64,000 nucleotides of DNA, taken from Epichloe hybrida (lineage: Eukaryota > Ascomycota > Sordariomycetes > Hypocreales > Clavicipitaceae). Of this stretch, positions 12,867 through 26,615 are shown piece by piece. The notes beneath the pieces were generated by a model, which saw only the letters and a program-made list of their open reading frames with translations, ran no database searches and was not told the DNA's origin. The position numbers and the translations under genes were made by a program. The DNA lies in assembly GCA_019022495.1 (NCBI GenBank), contig JAFEKR010000022.1, forward strand, positions 310,001 through 374,000. Direction: 5' to 3'. Position 1 is the stretch's first letter. Each line of letters starts with the position of its first letter.

Positions 12867-13068
12867 TATAAGAACAAAGGGATAGCTAGGTAAGAGGTAT
12901 AGGGGCGTTTATATATTAACTAAAGCTTACTAGGTCTAAGTGTGTTATACATATAAGTCACTAACTTATAGGTAGTGACTCGCTAGTGTCACGTAGACCT
13001 AGCCCTAGGGCGTGGTGCGCCCGCCTAGTGGTGCGCTAGCGCGCTAGTGTTGTGAGTAGGGCCTCACA
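12867..13068 (-). repeat. 5' LTR of A2 (202 bp)
   Basis: This is the least damaged copy of the A LTR on its right half: it keeps the CpG-rich core (GTGGTGCGCTAGCGCGCTAG near 13029-13047) and a clean GGGCCTCACA end. Five bases GTTTG follow at 13069-13073 and match 6463-6467. Confidence 0.94.
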
Positions 13069-13073
13069 GTTTG

Positions 13074-14938
13074 TATTTTAGCATTAGCTATATAGCCTTA
13101 GGGAGGGATTATTTAACCTATTTCTATAGTGCTAATAAAGTTTATCTAATTCCTATTATCTAGTTCCCTCTTATAATCCCTCTTTATCTAAAAACTATTA
13201 TAGTTCTATTACTCTTAGCGTTATTTAAAGTCTTCTATTAAGTATCTATCCTTTTATACATAGCTATATCCTATATACCCCTATTCTCTATATAAGAAGC
13301 ACTAGAAGAAATCAGGGTCTCTTTAGGTATCTCTTTAGGGAAATATACTAGTTATATTTCCCACTAGTCTTATAAAGGCTTAGGTTCCCTTATTTATATT
13401 ATATCTTAATTAGTTATACTATCCTGTAGTTTAATTTGTGTTACTAGTAGCCTAAGCTCTAAATGCTTTAAGTTATTTTACTAATTTCACTATCTATTTA
13501 AAGGCTTATTTCTCTCTTTTAAACTATTCCTCTATCTATCTCTAGAGAGGAGCTATACTAGGTGTTAAGGTTTTCTTGTTAGATAGTTATAATATCTTTT
13601 TAGAGGCAAATAAATAGTAGTTATATAAAAAGAGCTTTAGATTAGATATTATTAAATCCTTTAAAGCCATACTGTTTATCTATTTACTTACTGTAAACAC
13701 ACAATCTACTACTCTCTCTTATAGTTATTTATTCACTTCCCTATTAGCTATATAGGTAATAAAGTTTGTAAATAAAACCTATTAGGTAGTGGATTTTATC
13801 TTAGAGGCTAGATGTTTAGCTTATTAGATAAAAGCACTTAGCGTCTCTCCTAGTTCTTATGTAAAACTATATACCTCCCTCTATGTGGAAATCTTAATAA
13901 AGGGATCTAGCTTCTTAAATTCCTCTAGAAACTTCTTAGCTATTTTTTCCTAAGTCTAGTCTTTATACTCTAAGTCCTTATACTAGGACGCTGCTTTCCT
14001 ACGCAAGCCCTATATAAAGGTAGTGCGTGTGAAGGTGTTAATATATTCTTTTAGGGTTTAGGCTATTATAGCTATTATTTTATAATATTTTATATATTCC
14101 TTAGCTAGTCTATCTTTTAGTAGGCTAGAAAAGGTAATTCCTCCCCTTACTATTAGGTTTATTAGGAAGAAAGGACTACTTATAGTGCCTATCTATCTGG
14201 TTTTACTAGGATTAGTAATGTTATATAATTAAAAAGATAGAGAGGGAATAAGTGTTATAATTTTATTTAGCTAGGGGAACTATTCTAGGGGATGCTTAGG
14301 GCTTAGGATAAATTCTAATAATAATCTATTATCCTACTCTAATTCTAAGCTTAGGACTAACTCTTCCTAAGTTCTAGCGTCTAACTCTATAGAAAAAGGT
14401 TCTAGTATAAAGTGTTTAAGTTAGAGGGTATTATTTTAAGGTATTAGTGATTTAGTAATTCTTTAGGATCCTTTAGTATCCCCTAAGTCTAGTGATTTAC
14501 CTAGCTAGATTAACTACTAATTATAGTTATGTTAATAATATGTCTAATTTCTTAAATAAAAGTAAATAGGATAGATTATTAGGTAGTAGGAATTAGGTGT
14601 TAAGGTTTTAGGCTTTTAGGATTTTTAGACTCTTTAAACCTTATTATAATAAAGTTTTTTAGAGTAAAAGTTAGGGGTAAGCATAGAACTCTAAAACATT
14701 AATTATGTCTCCCTTACCTAAAGAGAATAAGAGAGAAAATAAAATTATTCTCCCTTTATCTAAGATAAAAGTATTCCTCCCTTTCCTAATAACTCCTTCC
14801 TTTATAACTTGAGCAAATTCCTAATATAAGCACAGTGCGCTAAAAGCTATTCGCACAGTGCCATCTAACTAGAAGATTAGATTAGCAAATAAGTAAACCT
14901 AAAAGTAAGTTATAAGTGGAGCAATAGTTTATGCTCTA
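13074..14938 (-). pseudogene. Gypsy element B fragment: gag with decayed zinc knuckle
   Basis: The minus strand from about 14230 to 13640 reads as a retrotransposon gag: a stretch with LKDRLAKEYIKYYKI, then FIQGLRRKAASQY, then KLDPFIKISTQREV, with stops only at Gln/Trp-like positions. Near 13320-13270 a CxxCxxxGHxxxxC-type knuckle is recognisable with Tyr in place of several Cys/His (CFLYREYGYIGYS). The part from 14938 to 14230 is leader or gag start without a clear reading. The gene was cut on its left by A2 (duplication GTTTG) and continues as protease at 6467-4664; on its right it was cut by C. Confidence 0.65.
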
Positions 14939-15438
14939 TACTATGTGCCTTAAGATGCGCGCCCAAAAACGCGATCACGATGATAAGTGCTAGGGCTCAA
15001 GGATGGGGATATCACAACAAGGGGATGATGATATTAGTTATCTTAGCAGGAGGATTAATTAATCTATAAAGGGACCACATATAGCTAGATTCTATAAGAG
15101 CCACCACGCACAACTGAATTCTTACTTTTACCCTACCCTTTTGCTTTAGCTAATACTAATAGCTTTAGCTAATATTAACTCTTGCTTCAGCTAATATTAG
15201 ATCTAATATTATAAAATATGTATTAAGAAGAATCCCCCCCCCTTTCTCTAATTAAAGCACCGCTTCCAATCTAACAGACTATTTAATCTAGGATATCTCT
15301 GCACAATAAGATAGTCCTAGCCATTATTATAATTAATATCATTAAGTTAATTAACCCCTCTGTTATGTGTAGGCTCCAGAGCTACTCGCGATCGTGGGCT
15401 AGCATTATGTCTTTTAGGGTGTTGTTTTCCGCTTAATA
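14939..15438 (+). repeat. 5' LTR of C (500 bp)
   Basis: It begins TACTATGTGCC (3' copy: TGTTATGTGCC) and ends CGCTTAATA (3' copy: CGCTTAACA). It holds a TATA-like tctataaagg near 15064 and three near-repeats of GCTTYRGCTAATATT between 15142 and 15210. A CpG-containing block (actcgcgatcgtgggctagc) near 15383-15402 is intact. A TGG that could start a primer-binding site is at 15446. Confidence 0.88.
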
Positions 15439-16174
15439 AAACTAGTGGAGAAATATAGTCTTAAACCCCTAGGACTTCCGCTTTCTGTTTAATCTGCTAC
15501 AGACTAAGATTAATTAAAAGCGTGCTTTTTTAGCTGTAACCTATAGCTAATACTAAACTATTTACATAAAGACCCCCCCCTTATTTTGTTATTCCCTATA
15601 ACATAACATAGACTAGAAGCCTAGCCCTAGACTATACAAGGGCTAAGGCGCTAGCTTTAGACTAGTTAATCTAGAAAAACTAAGCTAGATTAAGGACAGG
15701 AGACTACATTCTATAGAGGCGTTAAAAGGGAGGCTAGCTAGCTCAGGAAAGTATATTACAAATACTAGCTAAACCATTACCCCCTTGCTAAAAACCTTCA
15801 AATATAAGAATACAGAACAGGAACCGCTATCTAGCGTTATAAGCCATTTAATCTTAGGACCTATAGCTAATTTCGCGATAATTTAGCTATGCATTAGGGT
15901 CTTATAGTTAATCACAAAGAGCTATGTAATCACACTCCTGATTTTCGCTTATAGACTATTTATAACTACAAATATCACCCCCCTAGAAGATTTCTTTTAA
16001 AAGATTCTTTTAATTACTAAAGTTTTTATTTAAGCACTTATCTATTTATAAGATTAATTACAAGTACTATTACTAGACTCTATATCTAATTATTTATCTT
16101 CACATTCCCACTAGCTAAGCAAAGCAAGGTTAATTAAGCAGCCAAGCCATCTAAGGGATACTTAGGATCCATTA
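15439..16174 (+). other. Untranslated leader of C
   Basis: These 736 bases between LTR and first plausible start codon contain no reading I can support. They include C-runs (near 15572 and 15969) and AT-rich stretches. The leader probably holds the primer-binding and packaging signals, which I cannot place precisely. Confidence 0.5.
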
Positions 16175-19100
16175 ATGCCAGAACCCCTAGTTACTAGTAA
16201 GGAACTATCTAATCTTAAAATAGTTTCTACGCTAACTTATTCCTGCTCTAATAATTAATTAGGGAAGGACCCTAATAATAAAGGAAAATCTTTAGGACCT
16301 CTTAACAGGCTTAATGCTAAATCTTTTATAAAAATCCTTAGAGAAACAATAGCTTGCTAAACTTCCCTTATTACAATATAAAACAGGTATAATATTCAGC
16401 AGTTTATAGGGGAAAATATAGTAGATTTTATTAAGGATTTCAAAGCTAAGATAAAAGCAATATGCATCCCTGAAAAGGATTAGCAAAAAATGCTTGAACA
16501 CAATATTAACCCCTAGGTCCAATAGGTGGTCAAGATGCTAATGGCATTACGCACTTAGGAAGAGTTAAAGAACGAAATACTCCTTTAGTTTAATACTATA
16601 AGCTAGGATTAAATAGAAAGCGCTCGTAGATAACTCAAAGACCTTAACCTAATATAACCAAAGTCTATTAAGGAAACCTATTACTAGCTATAGAAGTATT
16701 AAGCTTTAATATTAAATACAAACCCCATAGGATAGAGAACTACTATAACATAGTCTAACTACATCTACAAGGCCCTCCTAGAGTATTTAATCTTAAGCTT
16801 TATAGATTAAAAGGGGTTTACCTATAAAGAAATTCTAGTTATAAAGTATAAACCACTCTAGATAGAGCTTAACGCATATGTTCGTATATGATTAGAGCTT
16901 AGATATAGGGACCCTAAAATCTCTAACTTAGGAGGGTACCTATTAGATAATATAGAGTTAAACCTAAGGAGTTAGAGGCTATTTAATCTACCTACACTCA
17001 GTAATTATTAGACTAACTAAGGGAACTATCTAGCGCAGACTAAGTCTTTAGGACGTAATAAGAAGAATGTCACCTTTAATAACAAGGTAATAAAGGATAA
17101 AGGTCCTAAGCTAGCTAAATACTAAGATTAAATAGATAATTTAATAAAGTAGTTAGCTAAGTTAAAAATTATAGTTATAGCCTAAGTAGGAAAGGAAATT
17201 AACATTATAAAGCAGCTTAAAAGAAAGTATAATAGCAACCCATAACACTAGCAACGGAATTACTAGCTAAATAGCATTAGACCATTTAATCAAGATAACA
17301 AACATATTTTTGAAATCAATACAATAGCTAGACAAGGCCGCTAGACAAACCGCTGTTACTACTACAATAGTAATTCCTATTTAGCCATAAAGTATAACAC
17401 GCTAGGATTTAATAAGATATCAAAGTTCGCTATCTACAACCCGGCTGTCTGTATTTTAGCAATTAGGGATAACATAAGATAACATATTATACCACCCGTC
17501 CTACTTTTAAAGTTCCTTCAGATCAGTAGCTACGCGCATAGGCTAGCCATGTTTTAGGTTAAATACTTCCTAGATAGCAAGATTACCTATATAATCCCTA
17601 GGATTAAGGAACATAGTCCTTATAGAGGTAAAAGCTAGGATATATTATTAGATAAATAAGAAATATTTAATTAAATAGAAAGCTAGTTTAACCCCGCTAA
17701 ATACCACCTAGAAAGGGAGGTCTAGGTAACGTTAATCTTATAAAGGGAGCCCTTAGGTATAGTCTTAGCTATCACGTTTAAGAAGTTATATATAGAAGAT
17801 AAGGAGGTAGATAACTATAATAGAAAGATTATAGCTATTAGGGAATAAGTAGTAAAGCGGCCGTAAGTTAAAGACATTATAGAAGAAGACAAACAAGATC
17901 ATTAAGGCCACGAATAATCCAGATAAGGTAATAATACCTTAAATAAGGGAAAGAAAGATCTACTAGGTAAGGTTAGATAAAGGATTTTAGATTAACTATA
18001 TAATAAGGTCTTCCAGAAGAAGCTTAGAGTACCCTTTTGAGATATTTACTATATTATGCTAACGCTAGTAGAAGTAGTTAGTAATAAGTGTCTCCTATAG
18101 GCAAAAGGCATTAAAGATATTCGTTATTATAACGGGGATACACTAGGGCCTGTGCCTCCTTTAAGAACATTTAGGGTTAAAACAACTCTAAGACTAATTA
18201 ATCTAGAACACTAGATTAATTCTATTATCTAGATAATAAAGGATGCTCTTAAAGAGGATAAGAGAAATAAAGCGAAGACTAAGGTGAATCTACTAAAGAC
18301 AGCCCTAACACCCCCGCTAGAAATCAACACTACCCTATAGGAAAGGATCTAGGAAAGGCTTAGAACTTAAGTGTAATAGGACAGACCTTAACAGAATCTA
18401 ATTAATCCACCTAAAGTAAACTTTATACTTAACGTGATTATAAAACCACAAGCCATAGTTAACTAGTTATAGGATTTACTATACTTATAAGTTTATTTAG
18501 ATAACCTAGAAGGAGAGCTTCTCCTAGGGCTTATTAACACAGGCTTATAAGGAAATATAATCACTAAAAGCATAGCCAGACGCTTAGGTCTAAAAATCTA
18601 TCCTATAGACATAACAAACACTACTTTATTCTTCTTACATAGGATTAAGATAATTAGGGAGGTTCGGACAAAGCTATATCTAGGAAACGTCTGGATACCT
18701 ACTACCTTCTACGTTAGCCTAGACTCTATTAACGTAAGCCTAATTCTAGGAATGCCATTTTTCAGGCTATTATAAATATAGTTTAACTATTTAAGAAGTA
18801 GTAAACTCTTTATCCAGTGCCACTTCAGAGATATTATTATTATCTTAAGAGTTACGGGAAGTATCTAATAGTAATACATAAACACGTAACTAGCCTAGTA
18901 ACTTACTATTAATATTATTATGTTTAGCTGTCCTAAAGTAAAGGAAGAGAAAGATTAAATAGTTTGTAAAGGGTTAGAGGCAGAAATAAGTGATAATAAA
19001 GTACTAATCCCTATTACAACTAGAGAAGGGACTAATATCTTCTAAGAAGTTATTAAGAATGTAATAGTAAACTATAACTAATAACTTAAAGCGGTTACAG

Positions 19101-22100
19101 AGGACTTCTAACCCCTAAGGCAGCTAAAACCACCTAATCTTATAATAAACATAATATATAAACGCAAAGCTAATAAGATTCATCCACATGATAATATGCC
19201 TTCTAATAGGTTAACCCTAGAAGGAGACCCTAAATAGAAGACAAAGAAATAGGAAGAAGCAAAATCACGTCTAGATATATCTAGGAAATACAATAAGTAC
19301 ATTACTAGGAGATTTAGTAAGAACCCGCAAGGTTTTAGAATAACCTAGGAGCGGCTAGATTAGATAGTTAAGGGGGTGCGAGAATATTTAACACAAGAAG
19401 AAGTTAATGTTTTTAAGGAAATCCTTTATAACTAAGAAGTAGCGCTAGCGTGGGACTTATCTAAGTGTAGGAAAGTTAACCCACTAGTAGCACTACTATA
19501 AGTTATTAAGGTTATTAAGCATAAGGCGTGGCAAGCTAGTTCTATCCTAATACCTCTTAGGTTATAAGGGAAACTAGTTAATCTATTAAAGAAGAAGTTA
19601 AAGTATAGGTATCTAGAAGAAAGCTATGGTTCTTATAGGAACCCTTACTTTCTTATTATAAAGAAGGATAGAGGGATTTGCCTAATCCTATTAGCCACTA
19701 AGTATAACAAAGTTATAATATACAACACGCTAATCCCTTAAGGAGCGAAGGCATTTAGCAAGAGCTTTGTAATATGCAAGATCTTATCTATTATTAATCT
19801 CTTATTAGGATATAATTAAGTGAAATTAGCAGAGAGAAGTAAAGACATAACTATGATTTCTACTATGATTAGCCTTTTATGACTTTGCTGCCTACTATAG
19901 GGAGCTACTAACTTAGTAGCCTAATTTATTAGGATTATCGGCTGAATCCTGTTTGACTTAATCCCTAATATTTGCGCACCCTTTCTAGATAACATTGCTA
20001 TTAAGGGGCTAACCACGACGTATAATAAAGAAGAAATCATACCTAGAGTACGCAGATATGTGATAGAGCATTTGATTAACATCGACAAAGTCTTAGTTAA
20101 CATCAAACTCTCTGGTTATATAGCTTTAGTAGCTAAGTCAAAATTCTGCTAGAAGTCAGCCGAAATCATAGGATTTATATACGGGGTAAATAGATAAAAA
20201 CTAACTAAGGCGAAGATTATAAAGATTCTAGACTAGAAAGTTTGCTAAGATCCATTAGAAGTATAATCTTTTGTTAGATTAATAGGAGTCTACTATATTT
20301 AGGTTAAATACTACGCATAGAAGGTAAGACTACTAGTGATTTTACTACAGAAGATAACAGAGTAAGAATAGGGACTAGAGTAACAAGAAGCTATGGATAT
20401 TTTAAAGAAGGTAATAACTATGGCCCTAGTTCTCGTTTCACTTAATCTTAGACTAGGCTTTAGGGAAATCATCCTTATAGTAAACGTAAGCTTACTAGGA
20501 TAGGGAGTAGCATTACTATAAATTATTAATAGTAAACGCTATCCTATTTAATATAAGAGCGGTGTCTAGACTATTACTAAGGCTAAGTATAACACAACTA
20601 AAAGAGAATACTAAGTAGTTATTTATACATTAAGAAGACTATAAATTTATCTCTACGGAGTTCCCTTTACATTAGAAACAGATTCATAAGTCCTAGTGCA
20701 CTAGCTTAACGGAGCTATTAATAATATACCTGGAGCTCTTATTACATAATAGATAAGCTACATACTACTATTCGATTTTTTAGTGCAACACATCCCTAGT
20801 AAGAAAAATAGAATCGCTAATGCCCTGTCTAGAAAAGGCCCTAGTCCATTAGATTAATTAGATTAAGAAGTTAAAGGAGACATTAAAGACTTTATTAACC
20901 TATATCTCAATAGTGTTAAGATAAAAGAAAATAGCAAGAAGGACTATTCGCAGGAGATACAACAAGTAATTAATTTCTTATCCACCCTCTAAAGACCAAT
21001 TAATCTTAGTGCTAGGGACTACAGGAAGCTTTGTAATAAAGTAAAGAAGTTCTACCTAGAAAATAGATACCTATAGAAAAGACTAATAGGAATTATAAAA
21101 GGACTAGCGTTAGTTATTAATGTTCCTAAGCAGTAACGCGTAATAGTTAAAGCTATTCACAAAGAACTAAGTCACAAAGGCATTAAGGTAGTTTTCTAAG
21201 TAACAAAACAGTAGTACTAGTGGAAGGGACTCTAGAACACAACTTAAGAGATACTAACCTATTATGAGATATGTTAAAAGTTCGCGCCTTAGCAACCTTA
21301 AGAACTATCTATGCTAGTTACACTAGGGAACCTAATAAGTAAGATCTATATTAACACTTAGCACCTTCTAATTAATCACGGATATAAGTATCTCTTAGAA
21401 GCTAGGTACAACTTAACAGGGTGGGTGGAGGCTACACTAGTCAGAAATACAACGGTACTAGCAATCAGAAAATTCCTATTATCATTAATTAGCAGGTTTA
21501 GACTTTTTTAGTTTATAGTCTACGACGGAGGTCCTGAGATATAAGGAAATCTTAAGGAAGCACTTATAGATATTAGTATTAAAGGAATCCAAATATCTAG
21601 GTATAACCTAAAGGCGAATTCTCCTATTAAAGCTAGACACTAGTCCCTTACGTCCGCTTTAGCAAAATTAGGAGGGTTAAATAGCTAATAGGTAAAGCAC
21701 CTTAATAAAGCCCTTCTTGTAGACCACACTGCCGTTCGTAAATTACATAGGAAATCCGCTTTCTATTTAATCTATAGATAGGAACTAATCCTGCCATTAG
21801 AAGTTAAGTTTCTAACCTAGAGGCTAATTAACTAGGAAGTAGTTACTACTAGTTAGGACTTGTTTAAAGCTTAAGTCCGAATACTTAAAAGGAAAGCAAA
21901 GGATATTAGGAAAGTAAGGAAGAAGGTGTTTAACTTTAGGAAGTAACTTATAAACCAAACTAATAAGAACTAAGCTACCTCTCTTAGGAAGGATTAATTA
22001 AAACTAGGGGATCTTGTTCTAGTATATAATGTCAGAAGGAACGTTAATATATCTACTACAAAGAAACTCACAATAAGATAGAACAGACCTTTCCGAATCC

Positions 22101-22541
22101 ATAAGCAAGCGCCGATTTCTAGAGCCTATTATCTAAAAACGCTAGATAGGGTTTACCTCACGAAAACTATTTTAGGGGACTATATTAAAAAGTTTATCCT
22201 AGACACAGAAGGTTAGTGGACTTTAATAGCAGATACATGGTTATATGCTCCTTAATAACACTAGGCAAGGGAGGAGACCACTAATAACTACAATTAAGAA
22301 ATCACCACAATTATACCTTTAGCAGCTTAACATAACATATCTAATCAAATAGTTAATAAAGGAGGGACGAGTTTATGTCTTAAGGAAGAGGTTAAGCTCC
22401 CACCTTAAAGGAGCCTATATTATAGGATTAAGGTGTAGCTACCCCACTTAACAGAAGAACAGAAGAAAGAATATAAAGCATATTCTCTAATGCACTAAGG
22501 AGTGTATAAGATTAAATATTATTTTCCTTTGTTTTTATTTT
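16175..22541 (+). pseudogene. C gag-pol in one frame: gag, zinc knuckle, protease, RT, RNase H, integrase (RIP-dead)
   Basis: From ATG at 16175 all landmarks fall in one frame to about 22541. Gag reads to about 17350; a CX2CX4HX4C knuckle follows at 17354-17395 with one Cys left and Tyr at the other ligands. Protease is at about 18505-18775, where D-T-G has become N-T-G (Asn codon 18536-18538) and LILGMPF remains. Reverse transcriptase runs about 19620-20330, with the catalytic box read as FLDN (19982-19993). RNase H is at about 20430-20840 (AKYNTTKREY, then HIPSKKNRIANALSR), integrase at about 21100-21800 (VYDGGPE near 21520). A basic tail follows; the frame seems to run past two early stops at 22253 to about 22541. 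Stops are nearly all TAG/TAA. Confidence 0.87.
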
Positions 22542-22725
22542 AGGAACTAAGTAAAGTTTTGTTCTAATACTAGAGATTAAGTAATTAAGGTATAAGTCTA
22601 TTAACTATAGGACTACCTACCCCTTTTCTCTTTTCTTTTATCTCCCTAAAATCCTATACTATAGACTAAATTTATTTTCTCTAATTTTCTCTATTATTCA
22701 TAAATAATTTAGGAAGGGAGAAGGT

Positions 22726-25700
22726 ATATCTACTACTAAGCAAGGAGAGTTATTAGAATTAATAGTGTTTAGATTAAGCGGAAGGGTCTCTATTACTTTA
22801 GCAAATCACTCTTTTCCTAAGAAAGGCATAAGAGATCTCTCTTAGGAAGACTAAAGGTAATACCTAGAAGCAAAGCGCCATTTATAGCTAGCCACATAAG
22901 ACCTATTCCAGATATAATTACTACATGCACCTTTGCTAACCTTAGAAAGTAAGATATAGCTATAGAAGGGGAAGCACATATGCTTACTAAAGAAAGTAAC
23001 GTGCTATATATATAAGTTTAAGTAGTTAGTATAGAAAATACTATTTAATCTACTAAACATAGACACTAGCAAAGCATAATAACGCTTAGGATACTATAAA
23101 AGAGCATGTAAGAAGTACCTATTAGGATAAGCTATCTTAGCAGGAATAAGGACTAAGCGACAACGTTTGTTCTTAATAGCAAGGGCTAAGATGCTATCTA
23201 CTTTAGTATAGCTCCTTATGAAATCCTTTAGCAATTTGGTTCTCTTTATAGCGGTAATTAGATAGGGAGAAGCCCCTTCTAGGGAATTTTTAGAAGGTTA
23301 GAGGGTAATCTCTATATACAGAGGAACACCGCTATTACTAATGTTAATCCCGCCCTAAACCTAGAAGGTAAAAAGGAACTTATACTACAAAATAGAAGTC
23401 ATTAGTATTAGCCTAAATATAAGATTAAATAATCTTTAAAACACTTACATAGTCTCTGCTAATAAACGGAGGAAAGAACTTAGCGTAGTTAGACTAGTCT
23501 ATAGTCTTTATTACTAAAAGCTTAACTTCTAGGACACTTGCCCTTATAATAGCAGTAACGTTAGGAAGTTTTTAATAGTTTTTGTTAAGAGATTCAGCTA
23601 TAATTAATTAATTAGGGTAATAATACAAAGAGTAATAAGTCAAGGAGCATAAAGAAGAGGAAAGAAAAAGGGTTAGAAGAGCCTTAAACTATAGGATGCC
23701 ATATATAACAGGCGTTAGCACCTAATAAGCAAGTAAGCTACCTATAAGTAATTCATAATAGTAAGGTCTGAATTATAGTAACCACTTAATCTCCACAGAC
23801 AGATGCCTCGTGACAGATACTAGCGGCTAATAGAGAGAAAGGAGAAGGTAACTAGTAATAGCTACTAATAACCGCTCTTAAAATTAATAAAGACTACAAG
23901 AACGGGATTAGGGCCATAGGAACCACTTAATCTAACCTACTTCTTACATAAGCATATATTCTCTTAACCTTCGAAGTTTTTATTTGTACTACCCTTATTT
24001 CTAAAATCCTTTCTAACTACGCTAATTTAAAAATCCAATAGGTAGTTACTATATCCTTTCCTACTATAATAGTTATTCTATCTATCCTAGAACCTTTTAA
24101 CCTTACCTAGTAAAATAGAATAGTATAGGGAGTCTATTATAAATAAGGGTAATTACACTAAAGTAAATAGCGACACTATTGCTTACTTTTCTCACAGCAG
24201 GTGCCTTACTATGTACCACATTTACGTTTTAATATATAGATTAGAAAGCCCTTTCTTTAAAGGAATTAAGGAAGGCACTATAGAAATTAATTTAGTTAAT
24301 CTCTATAGGTGGCAGCCACCTCTGTTTTATCCGTGAAGAGACTAGCTATAGCCTTTGCTAAGATTTAAAGTTTACTAGGACAGCGATAATTTTAACCTGG
24401 TAACACTAATTAGGCTAGGATAGATAAATATATAATAGCGTAGTTATTTAATAGACATTCACAAATTCCTAAGAAAGGCTTGTAAGACTCTAAGCAAAGA
24501 CTAGCTTAACTAGTTTAAGCTAATAGTAATAGGGAGGATTATAGAGCGCGGGCTTAAAGCAATAGTAGTAGTACTACCCTAAACATTCGAAGTTAGCAAG
24601 ATAGAAGATTTTAATATAGACAAATTACAATAATTAATTAGTTTAAAAGCTAGAAGACTCCATACTACCTATTAGCCTATTAATATTAAGTATAGCTATA
24701 GTTATAACCCTATTAACCTCCACTTACATATAAGCAATTAACACCTTATTATAGGATTCACTTTTTTTATAAACTATTAGACTGCTTTTGTGTTTAATAG
24801 AAAACAAGAATATCTATACTATTTTAATAGCATAGATAAGGGATAAATAACTCGGTTCGCTAACTTCACATGCGAATAGGGGTAGATTATATAGCTTATA
24901 AATTACCCCTCTGATTTCGAAGTAATCACAGTCCTAGCGACGGAGTAGAAAGGAAACTAGGAATACAGGTATACATACCTAGGGTTCCTTCTCCAGATAA
25001 TCCGCTGTTAGGTCGGTCACCAAGCAATTAATCTGCTATCAGAAGATCAAAATACACTAAATAAGTATAATATCAATTTAAACAACTACGCACTTTTAGA
25101 GGAGACTTGACTATTAACTAACGCTTTAAGCTATACCTTAAAGACTAGATAGTAACTAATAATATCCTAGACCTGAAGTATAGCTATGTAAAAGCACTTA
25201 AAAGAACTATAAGAGTTCTATAAGACATAGCTGCAAATAAACTTAGAATAGGAGATCAATTACTAAGGGAATCGTTATACTAGAAGGACTTTAACCTCTG
25301 ACACTTAATATAATATATAGCGAAATACTTAATGCCTTACTTTATAACCTAGATAGTTAGTAGAGAACTCCCTATTAGCGCTATACTTATGCCTTAGAAG
25401 CTTTAAGTTACTAATAAGAGTTATCTAATTAAATAGTATACTGACATAGTAAAGCATAACAAGCTTCGTGTTTAGGATTTCCAGTAACCTATGGCTTATG
25501 TTTTTACTAGTAACCCCGAAGTCTTTAATATTAGTATACAAGAAATACTACACAATTAGGAAAGACAAATATAGCAAGACACTAGAGGAGTTTCACCCCT
25601 AGTTAAACCAGAGGAGCTGAGATTAAGTAGAAGGGGAAGTTATTGTTTGTCATAAGTATCTTTATTAGTATTATTATCTGTTATTAGATAAGAAGCGATG

Positions 25701-26292
25701 CTAGCGTCCTTAGCTTTAAAGCTTGAAGCACTCTAATAAGGAAGATAAGATTAAATATCTAACACTACTAAACAAGCTCTCTAAAAACAGCAAGTAATAA
25801 CAAGTAAGCTGCTGTAATTAGACATAGAAGACTAGCCGAGGTTGCCGCGAATCTATAGAGTTATTGGATAAGAGTAAGTATATAGCTATAGAACCTTAGC
25901 TAAGTAAGCGAAAGAAAAGACAATTTAATAACCGCTTAGAGATGTAAGATAAGCTATAATAATTAATCTCCTTCCTTTCCTTAGGGCTTAGAGAGTGGTA
26001 TAAAGAAAAATCATTATGTATTTACTAATATTATCTATATATGCGTCTGTAGTACCACCTGGCCTAGCCCCTTACAAAATATAAGCTAAGATTATTAAAG
26101 CCTGCTAATAGGAGAAGAAGCGCGCCTAAGGATTATTTAATTAACGCAAAACCTAAGAAAAGAGAGTAGTATAGCAGGATATGAAGCGCTCTACTATCCA
26201 TACCCTATCGCTAATATTACCTACCACATACTCGCGAACACTAAAGACGCTAAAGCTCTCTTAAGAAATAAGGAATTTAGGTCTCTAGTTAG
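22726..26292 (+). pseudogene. C second long ORF downstream of integrase (~1,190 codons), unknown product
   Basis: In a different frame from gag-pol (offset by one or two bases), a coding-like reading runs for about 3.6 kb. I take ATA at 22726 as a RIPed ATG (reads xSTTKQGELLEL), but the true start is unproven. Stops are TAG/TAA at Gln-like sites plus a few TGA (for example 25618), so small frameshifts are possible. Visible stretches include TSKAQQRLGYYKRACKKYL near 23050-23110, a Lys/Arg-rich part near 23640-23680, FFKGIKEGTIEINLVN near 24250, RFANFTCE near 24856-24876, and a Cys-bearing basic C-terminus (SCCNQTQKTSRGC near 25810-25845). I recognise no family. It could be an envelope-like or accessory protein, or captured host sequence. 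Confidence 0.5.
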
Positions 26293-26615
26293 GGAGGTCT
26301 TATTTACCTTCTCTTTTTCCCTTTTTACTTTATATGATTTTCTCTTTTTTTTTTTCTTTCCTTTCTTCCTTATATCTTTACCTTTTCTTTTGCCTTTCTA
26401 TCCTTTTTATTATCTCTTTTACTTACCTTAATAATCCTTTTCCTGCTATATAGGATTTAGCTATATAAGATTAATTAGCCTAGGCCTATATGTAATAGAT
26501 TAAATAGTTCCTCTACCCTTTTTACATAAGATTAGTTACTAACCGCACTTATAAGGCGCTTTTAGGTTTTAGTGTGCATAACTAGTTAGGGGTAACTAGT
26601 GCACACCTAGGGAGG
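26293..26615 (+). other. C 3' untranslated region with pyrimidine tract and purine primer site
   Basis: A T/C-rich low-complexity stretch fills about 26308-26430, followed by AT-rich sequence with no reading. The purine tract agggagg at 26609-26615 abuts the LTR. Confidence 0.6.

Larger units (their letters stand above)
6468..13068 (-). mobile_element. Full-length Gypsy element A2 (6,601 bp), minus strand
   Basis: Both LTRs are 202 bp, at 12867-13068 (5') and 6468-6669 (3'). A perfect five-base target-site duplication GTTTG flanks it at 6463-6467 and 13069-13073. On the minus strand the order is LTR, gag, protease, reverse transcriptase, RNase H, integrase, chromodomain, extra ORF, LTR. It is inserted in element B, whose gag is to the right and protease to the left. 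All coding regions carry many RIP stops. Confidence 0.95.

Noticed and set aside
16292..16522. 76-codon minus-strand frame
   Set aside because: Antisense to the gag of C, which continues in frame into knuckle, protease and RT.
19921..20106. 61-codon minus-strand frame
   Set aside because: Antisense to the reverse transcriptase of C, including its FLDN box.
22726..26292. Calling the C downstream ORF an envelope gene
   Set aside because: No signal peptide, fusion peptide or membrane anchor is readable, so position alone does not justify it.
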